Virus record (IMG/VR): IMGVR_UViG_3300009182_000002
Span: 33,730 to 97,729 of that record
Direction: 5' to 3' (one strand)
From: a virus
Length of the DNA: 64,000 bases
The position numbers and the translations under genes are program-made. The notes under the pieces were generated by a model. The model was given only the letters and a program-made list of their open reading frames with translations. It made no database searches and was not told where the DNA came from. Below, in pieces: positions 16,243-23,788 of this stretch; within the stretch, counting starts at the first letter, position 1, and every line of letters begins with the position of its first letter.

Positions 16243-16608
16243 CTAACCGCCGGGACGGTAAGAGTTGAACATCCCGGTTTGGTTAGGCGATCCGCTACCC
16301 ATGGCGAAGTTTGAAGATCGGCTTTCGTTGCCTCCGGGCTGCTGCGGAGTCTTCTTCATCATGTCCTTGCCAGCGTTGCCAAGGCCTTGCTCTCCTGCGC
16401 CAGACTCTCCGGCGGAGGCAGCCCTCGAAGCCGCGCTCGTGGCAGCGTTCTTAGCAGCGAACGACTCGGCCAAACCACCCGCTCCAGCCTCTACTGCCCC
16501 AGCAGCACCAGCGGCTTCGGCTGCGCCAGCCGCACCAGCCACTGCACCCGCGCCTTCAACAGCAGCGCCCGCAGCAAGAACCTCGGGGATTAATGCAAGT
16601 GGAGCCAT
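16243..16608 (-). CDS. Ala/Gly-rich protein (121 aa)
   Basis: Residues about 10-65 are almost only Ala, Gly and Glu (repeats of AGAAGA type), followed by a polar Ser/Asn/Gly/Pro tail ending YRPGG. ATG 16608 is chosen over the adjoining GTG 16611 on spacing from ggaga. It may be a virion-associated or linker-type protein. No enzymatic motif is seen. Confidence 0.55.
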   Translation of the reverse strand: MAPLALIPEVLAAGAAVEGAGAVAGAAGAAEAAGAAGAVEAGAGGLAESFAAKNAATSAASRAASAGESGAGEQGLGNAGKDMMKKTPQQPGGNESRSSNFAMGSGSPNQTGMFNSYRPGG

Positions 16609-16964
16609 CACTGTTCTCCGGGATCGTTAGCGGCACTGGGGCGTCGGGTATAGCCGGGAAGATGAGCAAATTGATTCTTGCCAAAGTTGTCAGCGCCAGC
16701 ACTCTCCCAGCGCCCAGACTTCTCCAAAGCGCCCGCTAGGAAATCGTGAGCGGCATGCGTCCGCAACGTCTTTCCGTTGATGTCGGCATCTCGGCCTGCC
16801 ATGGATGCCACGGAGAGCATGTGCCCTTCTCCACGGAACTCAGGCTTCACGAAAACCGTGTGCATGTACCCCGTGGGGTCAACTCGGACAGAACCAAAGT
16901 CGTTGAAGTACATGGCACCGCCGTCGAACTGACGGCTGTGCGTGCGGTGGATGCGCTCGGCCAT
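16608..16964 (-). CDS. Possible GNAT-like small protein (118 aa)
   Basis: The segment TVFVKPEFRGEGHMLSVA resembles motif A of GNAT acetyltransferases (V-x-P-x-x-R-G-x-G), but the protein is short for the family and the rest is not diagnostic. It is coupled to the next gene by stop/start overlap. The acetyltransferase reading is tentative. Confidence 0.5.
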   Translation of the reverse strand: MAERIHRTHSRQFDGGAMYFNDFGSVRVDPTGYMHTVFVKPEFRGEGHMLSVASMAGRDADINGKTLRTHAAHDFLAGALEKSGRWESAGADNFGKNQFAHLPGYTRRPSAANDPGEQ

Positions 16965-16966
16965 GA

Positions 16967-17179
16967 CTACCGACCGGGGTTGACCCGCTGAGTTGCCGGG
17001 TACTCGCTGTTGACGTAACCCCAGTTGTAGTCAGGGTGCAACGAGGCGCGGTTGGCGTAGACCTCGGAGTCGCCGCTGGCAGGCTGGACCTCAGTGTCCG
17101 GCCTGCGCTTGCGGTACTTACCGTCCGTGGAACCCTCATTGAGGGACTCGTTCTGGCTGCGGCTGATGTTAACGGTCAC
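16967..17179 (-). CDS. Small polar hypothetical protein (70 aa)
   Basis: GTG start in a GTGA overlap with the upstream gene. Asn/Ser/Arg-rich with a Tyr-rich middle. No family recognised. Confidence 0.55.
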   Translation of the reverse strand: MTVNISRSQNESLNEGSTDGKYRKRRPDTEVQPASGDSEVYANRASLHPDYNWGYVNSEYPATQRVNPGR

Positions 17180-17526
17180 TGCTTCTTCCTCTCCTGCTGC
17201 TTGACGTATTCGCGGGTACGGATCTGGTCCATGTCGCTCGACATCAAAGGGGTGTACTTGGTGCCCGGAAGACGACCCTCCTCATGCGGCATGGTGAACT
17301 CCATGCGATGCGGTAGGTACCCGTCACCGGCTGAAGAAAGCCCCGCAGCCAACTCATGGGCTGGGTCATGCTCCCCGTGCCAGTTTCCAGCCATGGAACC
17401 CGCGAATACGACCTTCTGGTGGCCTGTATCGGGATGCCGATAGGTCACGGCGGCTCCGGTGTAGGCGTCCCCGGGCATGATGGAGCCTCGGTTAGCGGAT
17501 CGATCCTCAGGCGGGTTACCAGCCAT
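17176..17526 (-). CDS. Hypothetical protein (116 aa)
   Basis: ATG start; overlaps both neighbours by 1-4 bases. His-, Gly- and Met-containing beta-rich middle (TGHQKVVFAGSMAGNWHGEHDPAHEL) and a Lys/Gln/Arg tail. Function unknown. Confidence 0.55.
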   Translation of the reverse strand: MAGNPPEDRSANRGSIMPGDAYTGAAVTYRHPDTGHQKVVFAGSMAGNWHGEHDPAHELAAGLSSAGDGYLPHRMEFTMPHEEGRLPGTKYTPLMSSDMDQIRTREYVKQQERKKQ

Positions 17527-17786
17527 TATGAGTTGTCCTCTTTCGGTTTAGTCGGTTCTACAAAACGAACAGTGACCGCGCCACCATCTGGCGGCGTAGC
17601 CTTCAAGCGCGGCTGACGACGACCGCCCTTCTTGACGTTGGGGCCACGGTTCGCGGTGCGCTTCTGCATCCCCTTGGCGTTAGTACCAGAGATGTCGCCC
17701 TTGTTTCCGTCCTTCTGAGCGGCTTCCTTGCCGCCGGGATGAGCGCCGCCACGGCCACCCTTGTTCCCGTTAGGTGTTAGGTCCAT
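17526..17786 (-). CDS. Basic, disordered small protein (86 aa)
   Basis: Gly/Lys/Asn-rich and strongly basic over the first 60 residues, then a short strand (AVTVRFVEP). This composition suits a nucleic-acid-associated or virion-internal protein. No family recognised. Confidence 0.5.
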   Translation of the reverse strand: MDLTPNGNKGGRGGAHPGGKEAAQKDGNKGDISGTNAKGMQKRTANRGPNVKKGGRRQPRLKATPPDGGAVTVRFVEPTKPKEDNS

Positions 17787-17789
17787 GGC

Positions 17790-18020
17790 CTACCTTCCGC
17801 TCATACGCGACTTGATGTGCTTGTGGTGCTTCTTCTTCCGACAGTTATGGCAATGCCGGTCGTTCGAGTAGATGGCTGCAACAGGGCTAAGCAACGTCCC
17901 GCACCCACCCGCGCAAGGCTCTGACCCGTTGTAAACCGTTGTTATGCTGTCTTGGGGCTGATTGGCACTATCACCAGCAGTGCCGGTGTCACTACCTGCG
18001 TCACTACCTTCCATCACCAA
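17790..18020 (-). CDS. Zinc-ribbon protein (76 aa)
   Basis: Polar N-terminus, then CAGGCG and CHNCRKK knuckles and a His/Lys-rich tail (KKKHHKHIKSR). Probably a zinc ribbon that contacts nucleic acid. Function unknown. Confidence 0.6.
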   Translation of the reverse strand: MVMEGSDAGSDTGTAGDSANQPQDSITTVYNGSEPCAGGCGTLLSPVAAIYSNDRHCHNCRKKKHHKHIKSRMSGR

Positions 18021-18352
18021 GTCCCCGTTCCTTGCGAATTTCGTGAGGTACCGGAGTAGCCGCCGGGTCCACCCGAGTAGTTCTGAGACGGGAAAGACAC
18101 TGCGTCTATATCTGTAATGATGTCTGTAATGCTTAATTCTCGGGTCCTATACCCGAACCGAGGAGGGAACGGATTGACCTGCGGGAGAGGCGGTCGAACC
18201 ATCTCTTGCAACTCAGCACCCGGAACTAGGGCGGCCTCTAAAGCCAGCGTTGTTAGGCGCTCTTCGTTGCTAGCAAACGGGCGGTTCTGAGACCACGGCG
18301 GCAACTGATTCCACGGCTTGGTGTGGTCGTACCTACCATCGGGCTGGCTCAT
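18014..18352 (-). CDS. Hypothetical protein (112 aa)
   Basis: Pro-, Asn- and Gly-rich ends flank a helical centre (EERLTTLALEAALVPG). Overlaps both neighbours. No family recognised. Confidence 0.55.
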   Translation of the reverse strand: MSQPDGRYDHTKPWNQLPPWSQNRPFASNEERLTTLALEAALVPGAELQEMVRPPLPQVNPFPPRFGYRTRELSITDIITDIDAVSFPSQNYSGGPGGYSGTSRNSQGTGTW

Positions 18353-19641
18353 TTGCCTTTACCGCCCTTGGCTTTCTTTGGAGTGAAAAGCGCCAATTGA
18401 CCCGTAACCTCAGAAGGCTTCTCCTCTGGTGGCTGCGTCGGTCGCACATAGGCGTCATGCTCGTTAGTCTCACCCGCGTGCAAACGCTGTTGGCCCCACT
18501 GAGCGGCCTGAGTCCAGTGAACGTTCTTGAGTCCGTGCTCCTGCATAACGTTCCGACCAACATGGTCAAAGAAGGAGTGAACACCCGAAATGCTCATCAT
18601 CTTGTCCTTGTCTTCCTTGGACAGATGAGGAGCAAATCCCATGGCCGTATGAGTGTCTACAACCATGTGACCGTTGCTTGCGTTGGGGTCTAGCCACGCA
18701 TGCAGATATGGACCAGTCTTGGGGCCGAACGGGTCCTTGCCCTTACGAGTGCGGACTTCGCTTAGGTCTGATCCGTTCATCAACTGGCGTGAGACATGGA
18801 CTGTCTCCTTCATCTTTTCAACGCTTCTAGCGCTGGGATGAAAAGATCCCAAGTCGTCTTCAGTGATGGCATCAATGTCTCGGTCGCTCTTTGCGTAGTT
18901 CAACGCCCACTGAGCGGCTTCGTCGTTGTGATGCACCGTTCGGTTCTTGTTTCGCTCTTCAAAAGGCAACTGAGGACTGAGCATTGCGTGCGCTGCGGCG
19001 GCAACATGGAAGCCAACCCCAAACCGGCTCGCAGTGTCCATCACCTGCTGTCGCGGCTTCGGGCTGCCGTCCCTGTGGTACCCAGTATCAAAGTAGAAGG
19101 GGGCGGCGTAAGGCTGGTTGGTTCCAGTCTTCTCCGACATGTCCTTGCCCTTGGCAACAGCCTGAACCACCTGTGAAGAGAACGATTTGTGCGCCGAGTC
19201 GGAAGACACTCCGTACTTCTTCAATGCGCCTAGAACCCGCTGCTGTTGCTGCGGCGAGAAGTCTTCCCACTTCGCTCCGGGGCTACCAAGAGACTCGGCT
19301 GCTCCTCTGGTTTCGGCGATACGTCGGCGCGACTCGTGCTCGATAGAAGAGCCAAACGCATCCTTACCCTCAGGAGTTGCTAGGAACGACATCTGATCAC
19401 CATCGTGCTCAGACCGCATCGTCTTACCCGACAGGTAATCCTCGAAGTGAGTGGCAGCCTGATTCTCGGCAGCCCTAGCAACGCTCATATCAACGTCTGG
19501 GGTTTCAAAGCGACCAGTGTCGGCACCCTTGCCAGTTTCAAAGGCGTTTCTACGTCGAGTACCTGCTGAAGCCTGTTGAGGTGAGACGCCGGACTTGCGC
19601 TTTGTCGTATCGGAAGCCTGACGCTTGGTGTATCTGGGCAT
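18349..19641 (-). CDS. Conserved-looking hypothetical protein (430 aa)
   Basis: Basic disordered N-terminus (about 1-40). The globular part has FGVGFHVAAAAHAMLSPQLPFEERNKN (about 205-230), PYLHAWLDPN, then VVDTHTAMGF and HWTQAAQWGQQR. This spacing of an ALSPQ-like helix and a V-D-x-H segment recalls a phage family of unknown function seen in actinophages (possibly DUF7178; from memory and unchecked). No catalytic role can be assigned. It is the largest gene of the 15-23 kb block. Confidence 0.6.
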   Translation of the reverse strand: MPRYTKRQASDTTKRKSGVSPQQASAGTRRRNAFETGKGADTGRFETPDVDMSVARAAENQAATHFEDYLSGKTMRSEHDGDQMSFLATPEGKDAFGSSIEHESRRRIAETRGAAESLGSPGAKWEDFSPQQQQRVLGALKKYGVSSDSAHKSFSSQVVQAVAKGKDMSEKTGTNQPYAAPFYFDTGYHRDGSPKPRQQVMDTASRFGVGFHVAAAAHAMLSPQLPFEERNKNRTVHHNDEAAQWALNYAKSDRDIDAITEDDLGSFHPSARSVEKMKETVHVSRQLMNGSDLSEVRTRKGKDPFGPKTGPYLHAWLDPNASNGHMVVDTHTAMGFAPHLSKEDKDKMMSISGVHSFFDHVGRNVMQEHGLKNVHWTQAAQWGQQRLHAGETNEHDAYVRPTQPPEEKPSEVTGQLALFTPKKAKGGKGK

Positions 19642-19647
19642 GGGCTG

Positions 19648-20163
19648 TTAACTCCAAGCGGGACGAAGGTGAGAGAATTGGGCAGACCGCTTGGGGTCGA
19701 TTGCTATGGGGCTGTTGCTACGAAGATCGGCTTTGCCGTCGTTGACCAGATGAGGTGCCGGTGCAAGTTCCATCAGAGGTGCGGTCTTAACACCCTTGGA
19801 TTGGTTGATAAGCCCGCGCTGCGGGCTGAACATCGGACTCCAGAAATAATCCGACTTGTCGATGCGCTCGCCTTTGTGGACTCCCCGGTCATAACCGCGC
19901 TGGTTCTGGCGGTTCTTGAGAGAATCAAGGACGGTGTCGGAAACCGCGTAGGGCTTGCCCTTGTCGTCTCTGCGGCTACGTATGGGGCCTAGATAGCCAT
20001 CGGGGTACTCAGCCTCAGGGGTACGGCCCATGGCCATACGAGAGGCATCCAGCACAGAACGAGGCACTGGGGCCATACCGGCGGAACCGCCACCACCAAC
20101 AGCGGTATCAGTGCCGTACATGCCTCCAGCGCCCAGAGACATCATGTTCTGGGTGTTGGCCAC
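19648..20163 (-). CDS. Hypothetical protein (171 aa)
   Basis: GTG start. Met/Gly-rich N-terminus, then a basic, polar body without recognisable motif. It lies between the 430-aa gene and a small zinc protein in the same operon. Confidence 0.55.
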   Translation of the reverse strand: MANTQNMMSLGAGGMYGTDTAVGGGGSAGMAPVPRSVLDASRMAMGRTPEAEYPDGYLGPIRSRRDDKGKPYAVSDTVLDSLKNRQNQRGYDRGVHKGERIDKSDYFWSPMFSPQRGLINQSKGVKTAPLMELAPAPHLVNDGKADLRSNSPIAIDPKRSAQFSHLRPAWS

Positions 20164-20210
20164 TTACCAATTGTCGGGGCCTCTAGGCACCCTGTACTGC
20201 TGTAGTGGTG

Positions 20211-20486
20211 CTAGTCGATGTCCGTGATGCAGGTATGCCAACCGTTGATCTCGCGGGTATGGCGCGGATAATCCGGATTGCGCTGCCACTCGTCCTTGTT
20301 GTCCCAGAACCCGATTCGCACCGGTACTCCACAGCCCTTGGGGCAGTACTCCGTCTCTGCCGACCACATCTCCTCAAGAGGGTCTGACTCGGAGTCGGGA
20401 CAGGGCCACGGCTTCTGGCACTTGAGGCACCACCACATGTTGTTGGGCAGTTCCAAGACCGCGCTCGGTCGGTGTCCGTTGTTCAC
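20211..20486 (-). CDS. Zinc-binding small protein (91 aa)
   Basis: GTG start overlapping the upstream stop. CLKCQKPWPC at about 20-29 and CPKGCG at about 48-53 suggest a four-cysteine zinc site, flanked by Trp-rich segments. Function unknown. Confidence 0.6.
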   Translation of the reverse strand: MNNGHRPSAVLELPNNMWWCLKCQKPWPCPDSESDPLEEMWSAETEYCPKGCGVPVRIGFWDNKDEWQRNPDYPRHTREINGWHTCITDID

Positions 20487-20704
20487 GTCGTCTCTTTACG
20501 CCAGTACGTCTTCTCAAGCCACTGAACGTAGTCGTCCTCGTCACCCAAGGTGACGGACATAGCAGCAACCAAGCGCGGGTTGCTAAGAGTCGCCTCTCGA
20601 CGTCGCTCAAGGAACTCGCTCAAAATCAGGAACACGAGCAGAGCAACCGTCGTGCCGACGCACAGTGCCCCGACGATTGCCAAAGCCCAAAAGAGGATGT
20701 TCAT
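20483..20704 (-). CDS. Single-pass membrane protein (73 aa)
   Basis: ATG 20704 overlaps the TGA of the tiny TM peptide upstream (ATGA). One hydrophobic segment (about 3-30, FWALAIVGALCV...LLVFLIL) is followed by a cytosolic-type charged tail with FLERRRE and ending KTYWRKETT. It could be a holin-like, spanin-like or membrane-anchoring factor. Paired with the 26-aa peptide. Confidence 0.6.
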   Translation of the reverse strand: MNILFWALAIVGALCVGTTVALLVFLILSEFLERRREATLSNPRLVAAMSVTLGDEDDYVQWLEKTYWRKETT

Positions 20705-20781
20705 CCTGAAAGCACCACCGATACGACGAAGAGGAAGAAGATGACCACGAAGACCCAGAGAAACCGTTCGATGGTGGTCAA
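20701..20781 (-). CDS. Tiny transmembrane peptide (26 aa)
   Basis: A TTG start inside a TTGA overlap with the phosphoesterase stop, ending in an ATGA overlap with the next gene. The 26 residues are MTTIERF followed by an almost continuous hydrophobic helix and a final LSG. The exact four-base overlaps on both sides argue that it is translated. Its function is unknown; it may partner the 73-aa TM protein. Confidence 0.5.
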   Translation of the reverse strand: MTTIERFLWVFVVIFFLFVVSVVLSG

Positions 20782-21959
20782 AGTTGTACTCCCGTGAACT
20801 CATGGCCGTCGAAGACAGTCCAGCCGTCCATGATGTGAACCGGGATGATGTGGAACCTGCCATCGGGGTGGTACCAGACCACGCCCATGCCCTGCTGCCA
20901 GTTCTCCCAATGGATCGCTGGACGGCCATCAAGGTGCGTGGCGCTGTGGAAAGACGGCACGGCTCCGTCCACACGGCTAAGGCAGCCGGGGCTGAAGCCG
21001 ACAGAGCGGACGGGTCCGCTGCGGTCGTGGATGGTTCGGTACTGCATCTCAATCCTGTGAATATGGCCGAAGATCGTGGAGATGTTCGGGCTGTCTTTGA
21101 CGGTGAGATTCGCCGTAGAGCCGCCGCTGGTGATCTTGTGACCGTGGATCGCTCTGAGGCGGTCGTTAATCCAATACTCACCGGCTGGCCAAGCGTCGAT
21201 GTACTCAATGTCTAGTTCGTCAAGCCTTAACAGGTAAGGAACCGAGAGCACGGGCCAAGATTCCGGAGTGTCTGCTCGCTTGAGACCGAAAGAGGCCATG
21301 GCGTTTCGCTTGCTGTAGTCGCCCATCCTCTTGTCGTGGTTGCCCTCGACCAGAACATGCTTGGCATCAGGTGCCAGCGCCCGGGTCTCGGCTAGCAACT
21401 GATAGCCATATTCCAAGGACATCTGCGTGGTCCTTGCAAAGGAAGGTTCCTGAGCCCATCGAGACTGCTCCGGCAGATCGAGGTAGTCGCCGAGCCAGAT
21501 GACCTGATCGATTCCGTGCTTGCGCTGGAGGTAGTTAACAACGGCCAAAGCACAAGCAATGGCCTCGTTGTCATGGAACGGGTCAGTAGTTCCATCGTCG
21601 TAGTGATAGAAGCCAATCTGGGTGTCGGGAAGAATTACCGCCAGTTCCCACCCGTCCAACTTCTTGGGCTTCGAGGGGTTCGACTTGATTGTGACAGGAG
21701 CAGGCTGCTGGATCACGGGCCACTCAGGGCCGGATTCCCACCTCGGGGAGATGACGATGCGAGCGGCCTCCAAGTCAATGACCTGAGGGTCTCCGTTGTC
21801 GTCTTTCATCATGCCTTGGTACTGGGACAGCGTGATCCTGCTGACGCTGCCAAGGTCTCCGTGCTCTAGCCCGTTCTGCTCCATGACCTCAGCCACCTTC
21901 TTGATGATGGCTTGGCTGGGCTGAGACTTGGCTTCTTCGATTCGTTTTTTTAAGGACAT
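20778..21959 (-). CDS. Calcineurin-like metallophosphoesterase (393 aa)
   Basis: All metal-site blocks are present: LPDTQIG (D112, Q114 replacing the usual His), LGDYLDL (G157-D158), GNHDKR (N207-H208-D209), HGH and GHIHR in the C-terminal half. The first 100 residues are a separate, helical N-terminal region. Phage enzymes of this class act on nucleic acids or nucleotides, but the substrate cannot be read from sequence. The D-x-Q variant of block I is worth noting. Confidence 0.85.
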   Translation of the reverse strand: MSLKKRIEEAKSQPSQAIIKKVAEVMEQNGLEHGDLGSVSRITLSQYQGMMKDDNGDPQVIDLEAARIVISPRWESGPEWPVIQQPAPVTIKSNPSKPKKLDGWELAVILPDTQIGFYHYDDGTTDPFHDNEAIACALAVVNYLQRKHGIDQVIWLGDYLDLPEQSRWAQEPSFARTTQMSLEYGYQLLAETRALAPDAKHVLVEGNHDKRMGDYSKRNAMASFGLKRADTPESWPVLSVPYLLRLDELDIEYIDAWPAGEYWINDRLRAIHGHKITSGGSTANLTVKDSPNISTIFGHIHRIEMQYRTIHDRSGPVRSVGFSPGCLSRVDGAVPSFHSATHLDGRPAIHWENWQQGMGVVWYHPDGRFHIIPVHIMDGWTVFDGHEFTGVQL

Positions 21960-22183
21960 GAACAGCCTCCTCCGCGATGACGAGTGATCTGCGTAGGACT
22001 CAGCAGAACGTCGTACTCGTCCTTCACGGCAACGCGGATGGAAGGAGCCGAGAGATCTAGATCAGCGAGAATGTCCGCGAACTCCTTGCGCTCCTCAGGA
22101 GAGAGGAGGTCTCTAATGAACAGTCCGACCGAGCACTTCTTGCGGTCGTTGACGTCATGCGCCTTGCTTACAACGTTTGCCAT
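21950..22183 (-). CDS. Small HTH-like DNA-binding protein (77 aa)
   Basis: Start placed at ATG 22183 after gtgggga. Helical body with LLSPEERKEFADILADLDLS, then VAVKDEYDVLLSPTQITRHRGGGCSC. The last helix with T-Q-I-T-R-H-R reads as a recognition helix, as in small helix-turn-helix proteins common in actinophages (from memory). It may regulate transcription or, less likely, be a small terminase-like factor. The gap 22184-22302 holds nothing else I can support. Confidence 0.6.
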   Translation of the reverse strand: MANVVSKAHDVNDRKKCSVGLFIRDLLSPEERKEFADILADLDLSAPSIRVAVKDEYDVLLSPTQITRHRGGGCSCP

Positions 22184-22302
22184 CTTCCCCACGGGCAGCA
22201 CTCCGGAAGATTCACTTGATCAGGGACTTTCCCCACAATCAGGCTACCGGGTGTAAGCACGCCGTGTCTACTCTTGACACACCTAGAGATGCCAGTTCGT
22301 TT

Positions 22303-22566
22303 CTACTCAAAATTGAGATACGAGCCAGCAGTGTTCTTGGAATAGGGGGCAGGGGCCTTGCCGCCGGGGACACGCCACGCGGTGGTACGACCGTACGTCG
22401 TAGAGTTCTTGGACTGAAAGCCGACTACGCCGGGAGTATCGAAGTCCGCGTGCTCGTGCGGCTTCATCGCATGGGCTTCCGGAACGTTGCCAACGCCGTA
22501 GGTGCTTGGTTGACCGTTGTTAGGCCCGCCAAACTGAACCGACGACAGGCTCTGCACCGCTGCCAT
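22303..22566 (-). CDS. Small polar hypothetical protein (87 aa)
   Basis: ATG start. Gly/Asn/Ser-rich with aromatic residues throughout; no motif. It shares the general composition of its neighbours at 16-23 kb (disordered and neutral), perhaps virion-associated. Confidence 0.55.
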   Translation of the reverse strand: MAAVQSLSSVQFGGPNNGQPSTYGVGNVPEAHAMKPHEHADFDTPGVVGFQSKNSTTYGRTTAWRVPGGKAPAPYSKNTAGSYLNFE

Positions 22567-22571
22567 GTCGA

Positions 22572-23018
22572 TCAGCCCATCGAAGACTGCGAGCCATCCC
22601 AGAAATTGGGGGACGACTTGCCTGCAACCGAACGGATGATTCGTCCGTTGGCCTGAGTGGCACCGGCCTCGGGGGAGGTCTGGGCGATGTAGTTCACGAC
22701 TACACCGTAGTGAGCGCCGTTTCGGTCATAGGAAGCATACTGGTGCGTTCCCGGCTGGCCCGGCATCAAATTCGGGTTATTGTCCTTTGACTGATGCTTA
22801 GGCATGAACGTCGTGTTCTTCGACGGCGCGCTCGAAGCGTCGTTGAACGTGTAGCCGTCGTTGCCCATGGGCTGTCGCGGGTTTCCGACCTTGGCCATAC
22901 CGGCCAGAGCCTCAGCGGGGTCAGGAATGTTGCTCTTAGCCACGACACCTCCAAGGTGCGAGGACGGAGAACCCGTGCGACGACGCTGGCTTGCTCCCTG
23001 CATGCGCCAATCAGACAC
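22572..23018 (-). CDS. Hypothetical protein (148 aa)
   Basis: GTG start after gagagg. Basic N-terminus, Asn/Pro-rich middle, C-terminal strand-like region (YGVVVNYIAQTS...NGRIIRSVAG). No family recognised. First gene after spoVS in transcription order; the gap 23019-23076 has only a weak acggt...accgt inverted repeat (23068-23088), which overlaps the 3' end of spoVS. Confidence 0.55.
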   Translation of the reverse strand: MSDWRMQGASQRRRTGSPSSHLGGVVAKSNIPDPAEALAGMAKVGNPRQPMGNDGYTFNDASSAPSKNTTFMPKHQSKDNNPNLMPGQPGTHQYASYDRNGAHYGVVVNYIAQTSPEAGATQANGRIIRSVAGKSSPNFWDGSQSSMG

Positions 23019-23076
23019 GAGAACCTCTCAAAAGGGTTGAAATTGCGGGACCACTGAGTACAACGGTACGGTCTTG

Positions 23077-23358
23077 TTAAAGAACCGTCACCGTAAAAAC
23101 AATGGCGCTGATGCTTCCATCACGGCTCTCAATGGTGGCAAACCCGGGTTTGAAGATCAGGTCCAATCCGCGAGGAGCGGTGTACCCGCGAGCGATGGCC
23201 ATGGCCTTGACGGCCTGATTGACTGCGCCAGCCCCAACGGCCCGAAGGGTTACCTTTCGGGTGTCGTAGATGGCGTGGGCGATTGCGCTGGCAACCGATT
23301 GAGGGTTGCTACTGGCGCTGACCCGGAGGAAGTTTTCCTCCTCGTGAGGCTTATCCAC
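23077..23358 (-). CDS. spoVS: SpoVS-like (Alba-fold) protein
   Basis: A GTG start at 23358 is preferred because aagga lies about 8 nt upstream, and it gives 93 aa, close to the family's roughly 86. A longer frame to 23478 adds 40 residues without family character. The core FLRVSASSNPQSVASAIAHA..., GAGAVNQAVKAMAIARGY, then a PxGLDL and a PGFATIE segment, matches stage V sporulation protein S. SpoVS affects septation and spore assembly in Bacillus and has an Alba-like, nucleic-acid-binding fold. In a phage it may act on host cell division or nucleic acid. Confidence 0.88.
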   Translation of the reverse strand: MDKPHEEENFLRVSASSNPQSVASAIAHAIYDTRKVTLRAVGAGAVNQAVKAMAIARGYTAPRGLDLIFKPGFATIESRDGSISAIVFTVTVL

Positions 23359-23420
23359 TTGGTGATCCTTGGCAAGATGTGATGCTCCGTTTGCCCTCGC
23401 CAAGGTCAACGGTAGATGTG

Positions 23421-23434
23421 ACACCCCCGGGTGT
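23421..23434. promoter_or_regulatory. Operator-like inverted repeat upstream of spoVS
   Basis: ACACCC-nn-GGGTGT, a perfect two-fold symmetric 14-mer, lies about 63 bases upstream of the chosen spoVS start in the 106-base gap 23359-23464. The same half-sites occur at 49847-49860, inside the gp25 gene. It may be a regulator-binding site; no promoter was recognised with confidence. Confidence 0.3.
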
Positions 23435-23464
23435 ACTGCTAAATCGACTCGTAGTAGTTCTGCA

Positions 23465-23788
23465 TTAGGGCTGGCCACGGTACTTCAAGATTTGCTTTCG
23501 GCTCATTGCGCTAATCGTCGCCGAGACCGTGTCCACCGCCATGCTCACAGAGACACCGATGTCTTCAGGATGTCCCGGGTTCTTATCCCAATGAGAAGTC
23601 CATGGAAGTGACATGACTACTTCTGTAACTAGGTCCATGAACTGACCCGTGGTCAAGTACCACTCAGGGACCCGAGGAGGCGTGTAGTTCGCGCGAAGTT
23701 GATCAATTATTTCTTGGGTCAACGGTGAACCCGTTTCCTCCGTCTCGGTACTTGTCGTCTTGAAGTTTTCTGATGACTTCTTGCTCAT
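23465..23788 (-). CDS. Hypothetical protein (107 aa)
   Basis: ATG start after aggaga. Thr/Glu/Ser-rich N-terminus (1-25), then a helical body with PEWYLTTGQFMDLVTEVVMSL. It overlaps the 3' end of the RuvC-like gene by 86 bases in a different frame, an unusually long overlap for this genome. A later start would shorten it to about 57 residues, but no better ribosome site was seen. Confidence 0.6.
   Translation of the reverse strand: MSKKSSENFKTTSTETEETGSPLTQEIIDQLRANYTPPRVPEWYLTTGQFMDLVTEVVMSLPWTSHWDKNPGHPEDIGVSVSMAVDTVSATISAMSRKQILKYRGQP

Noticed and set aside
22184-22302. TTGACA at 22275 as a promoter
   Set aside because: It points rightward, against all local genes, and has no convincing -10 box.
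23359-23478. Longer SpoVS with 40 extra N-terminal residues
   Set aside because: The extension has no family similarity, and the GTG at 23358 has an aagga site and gives the family length.
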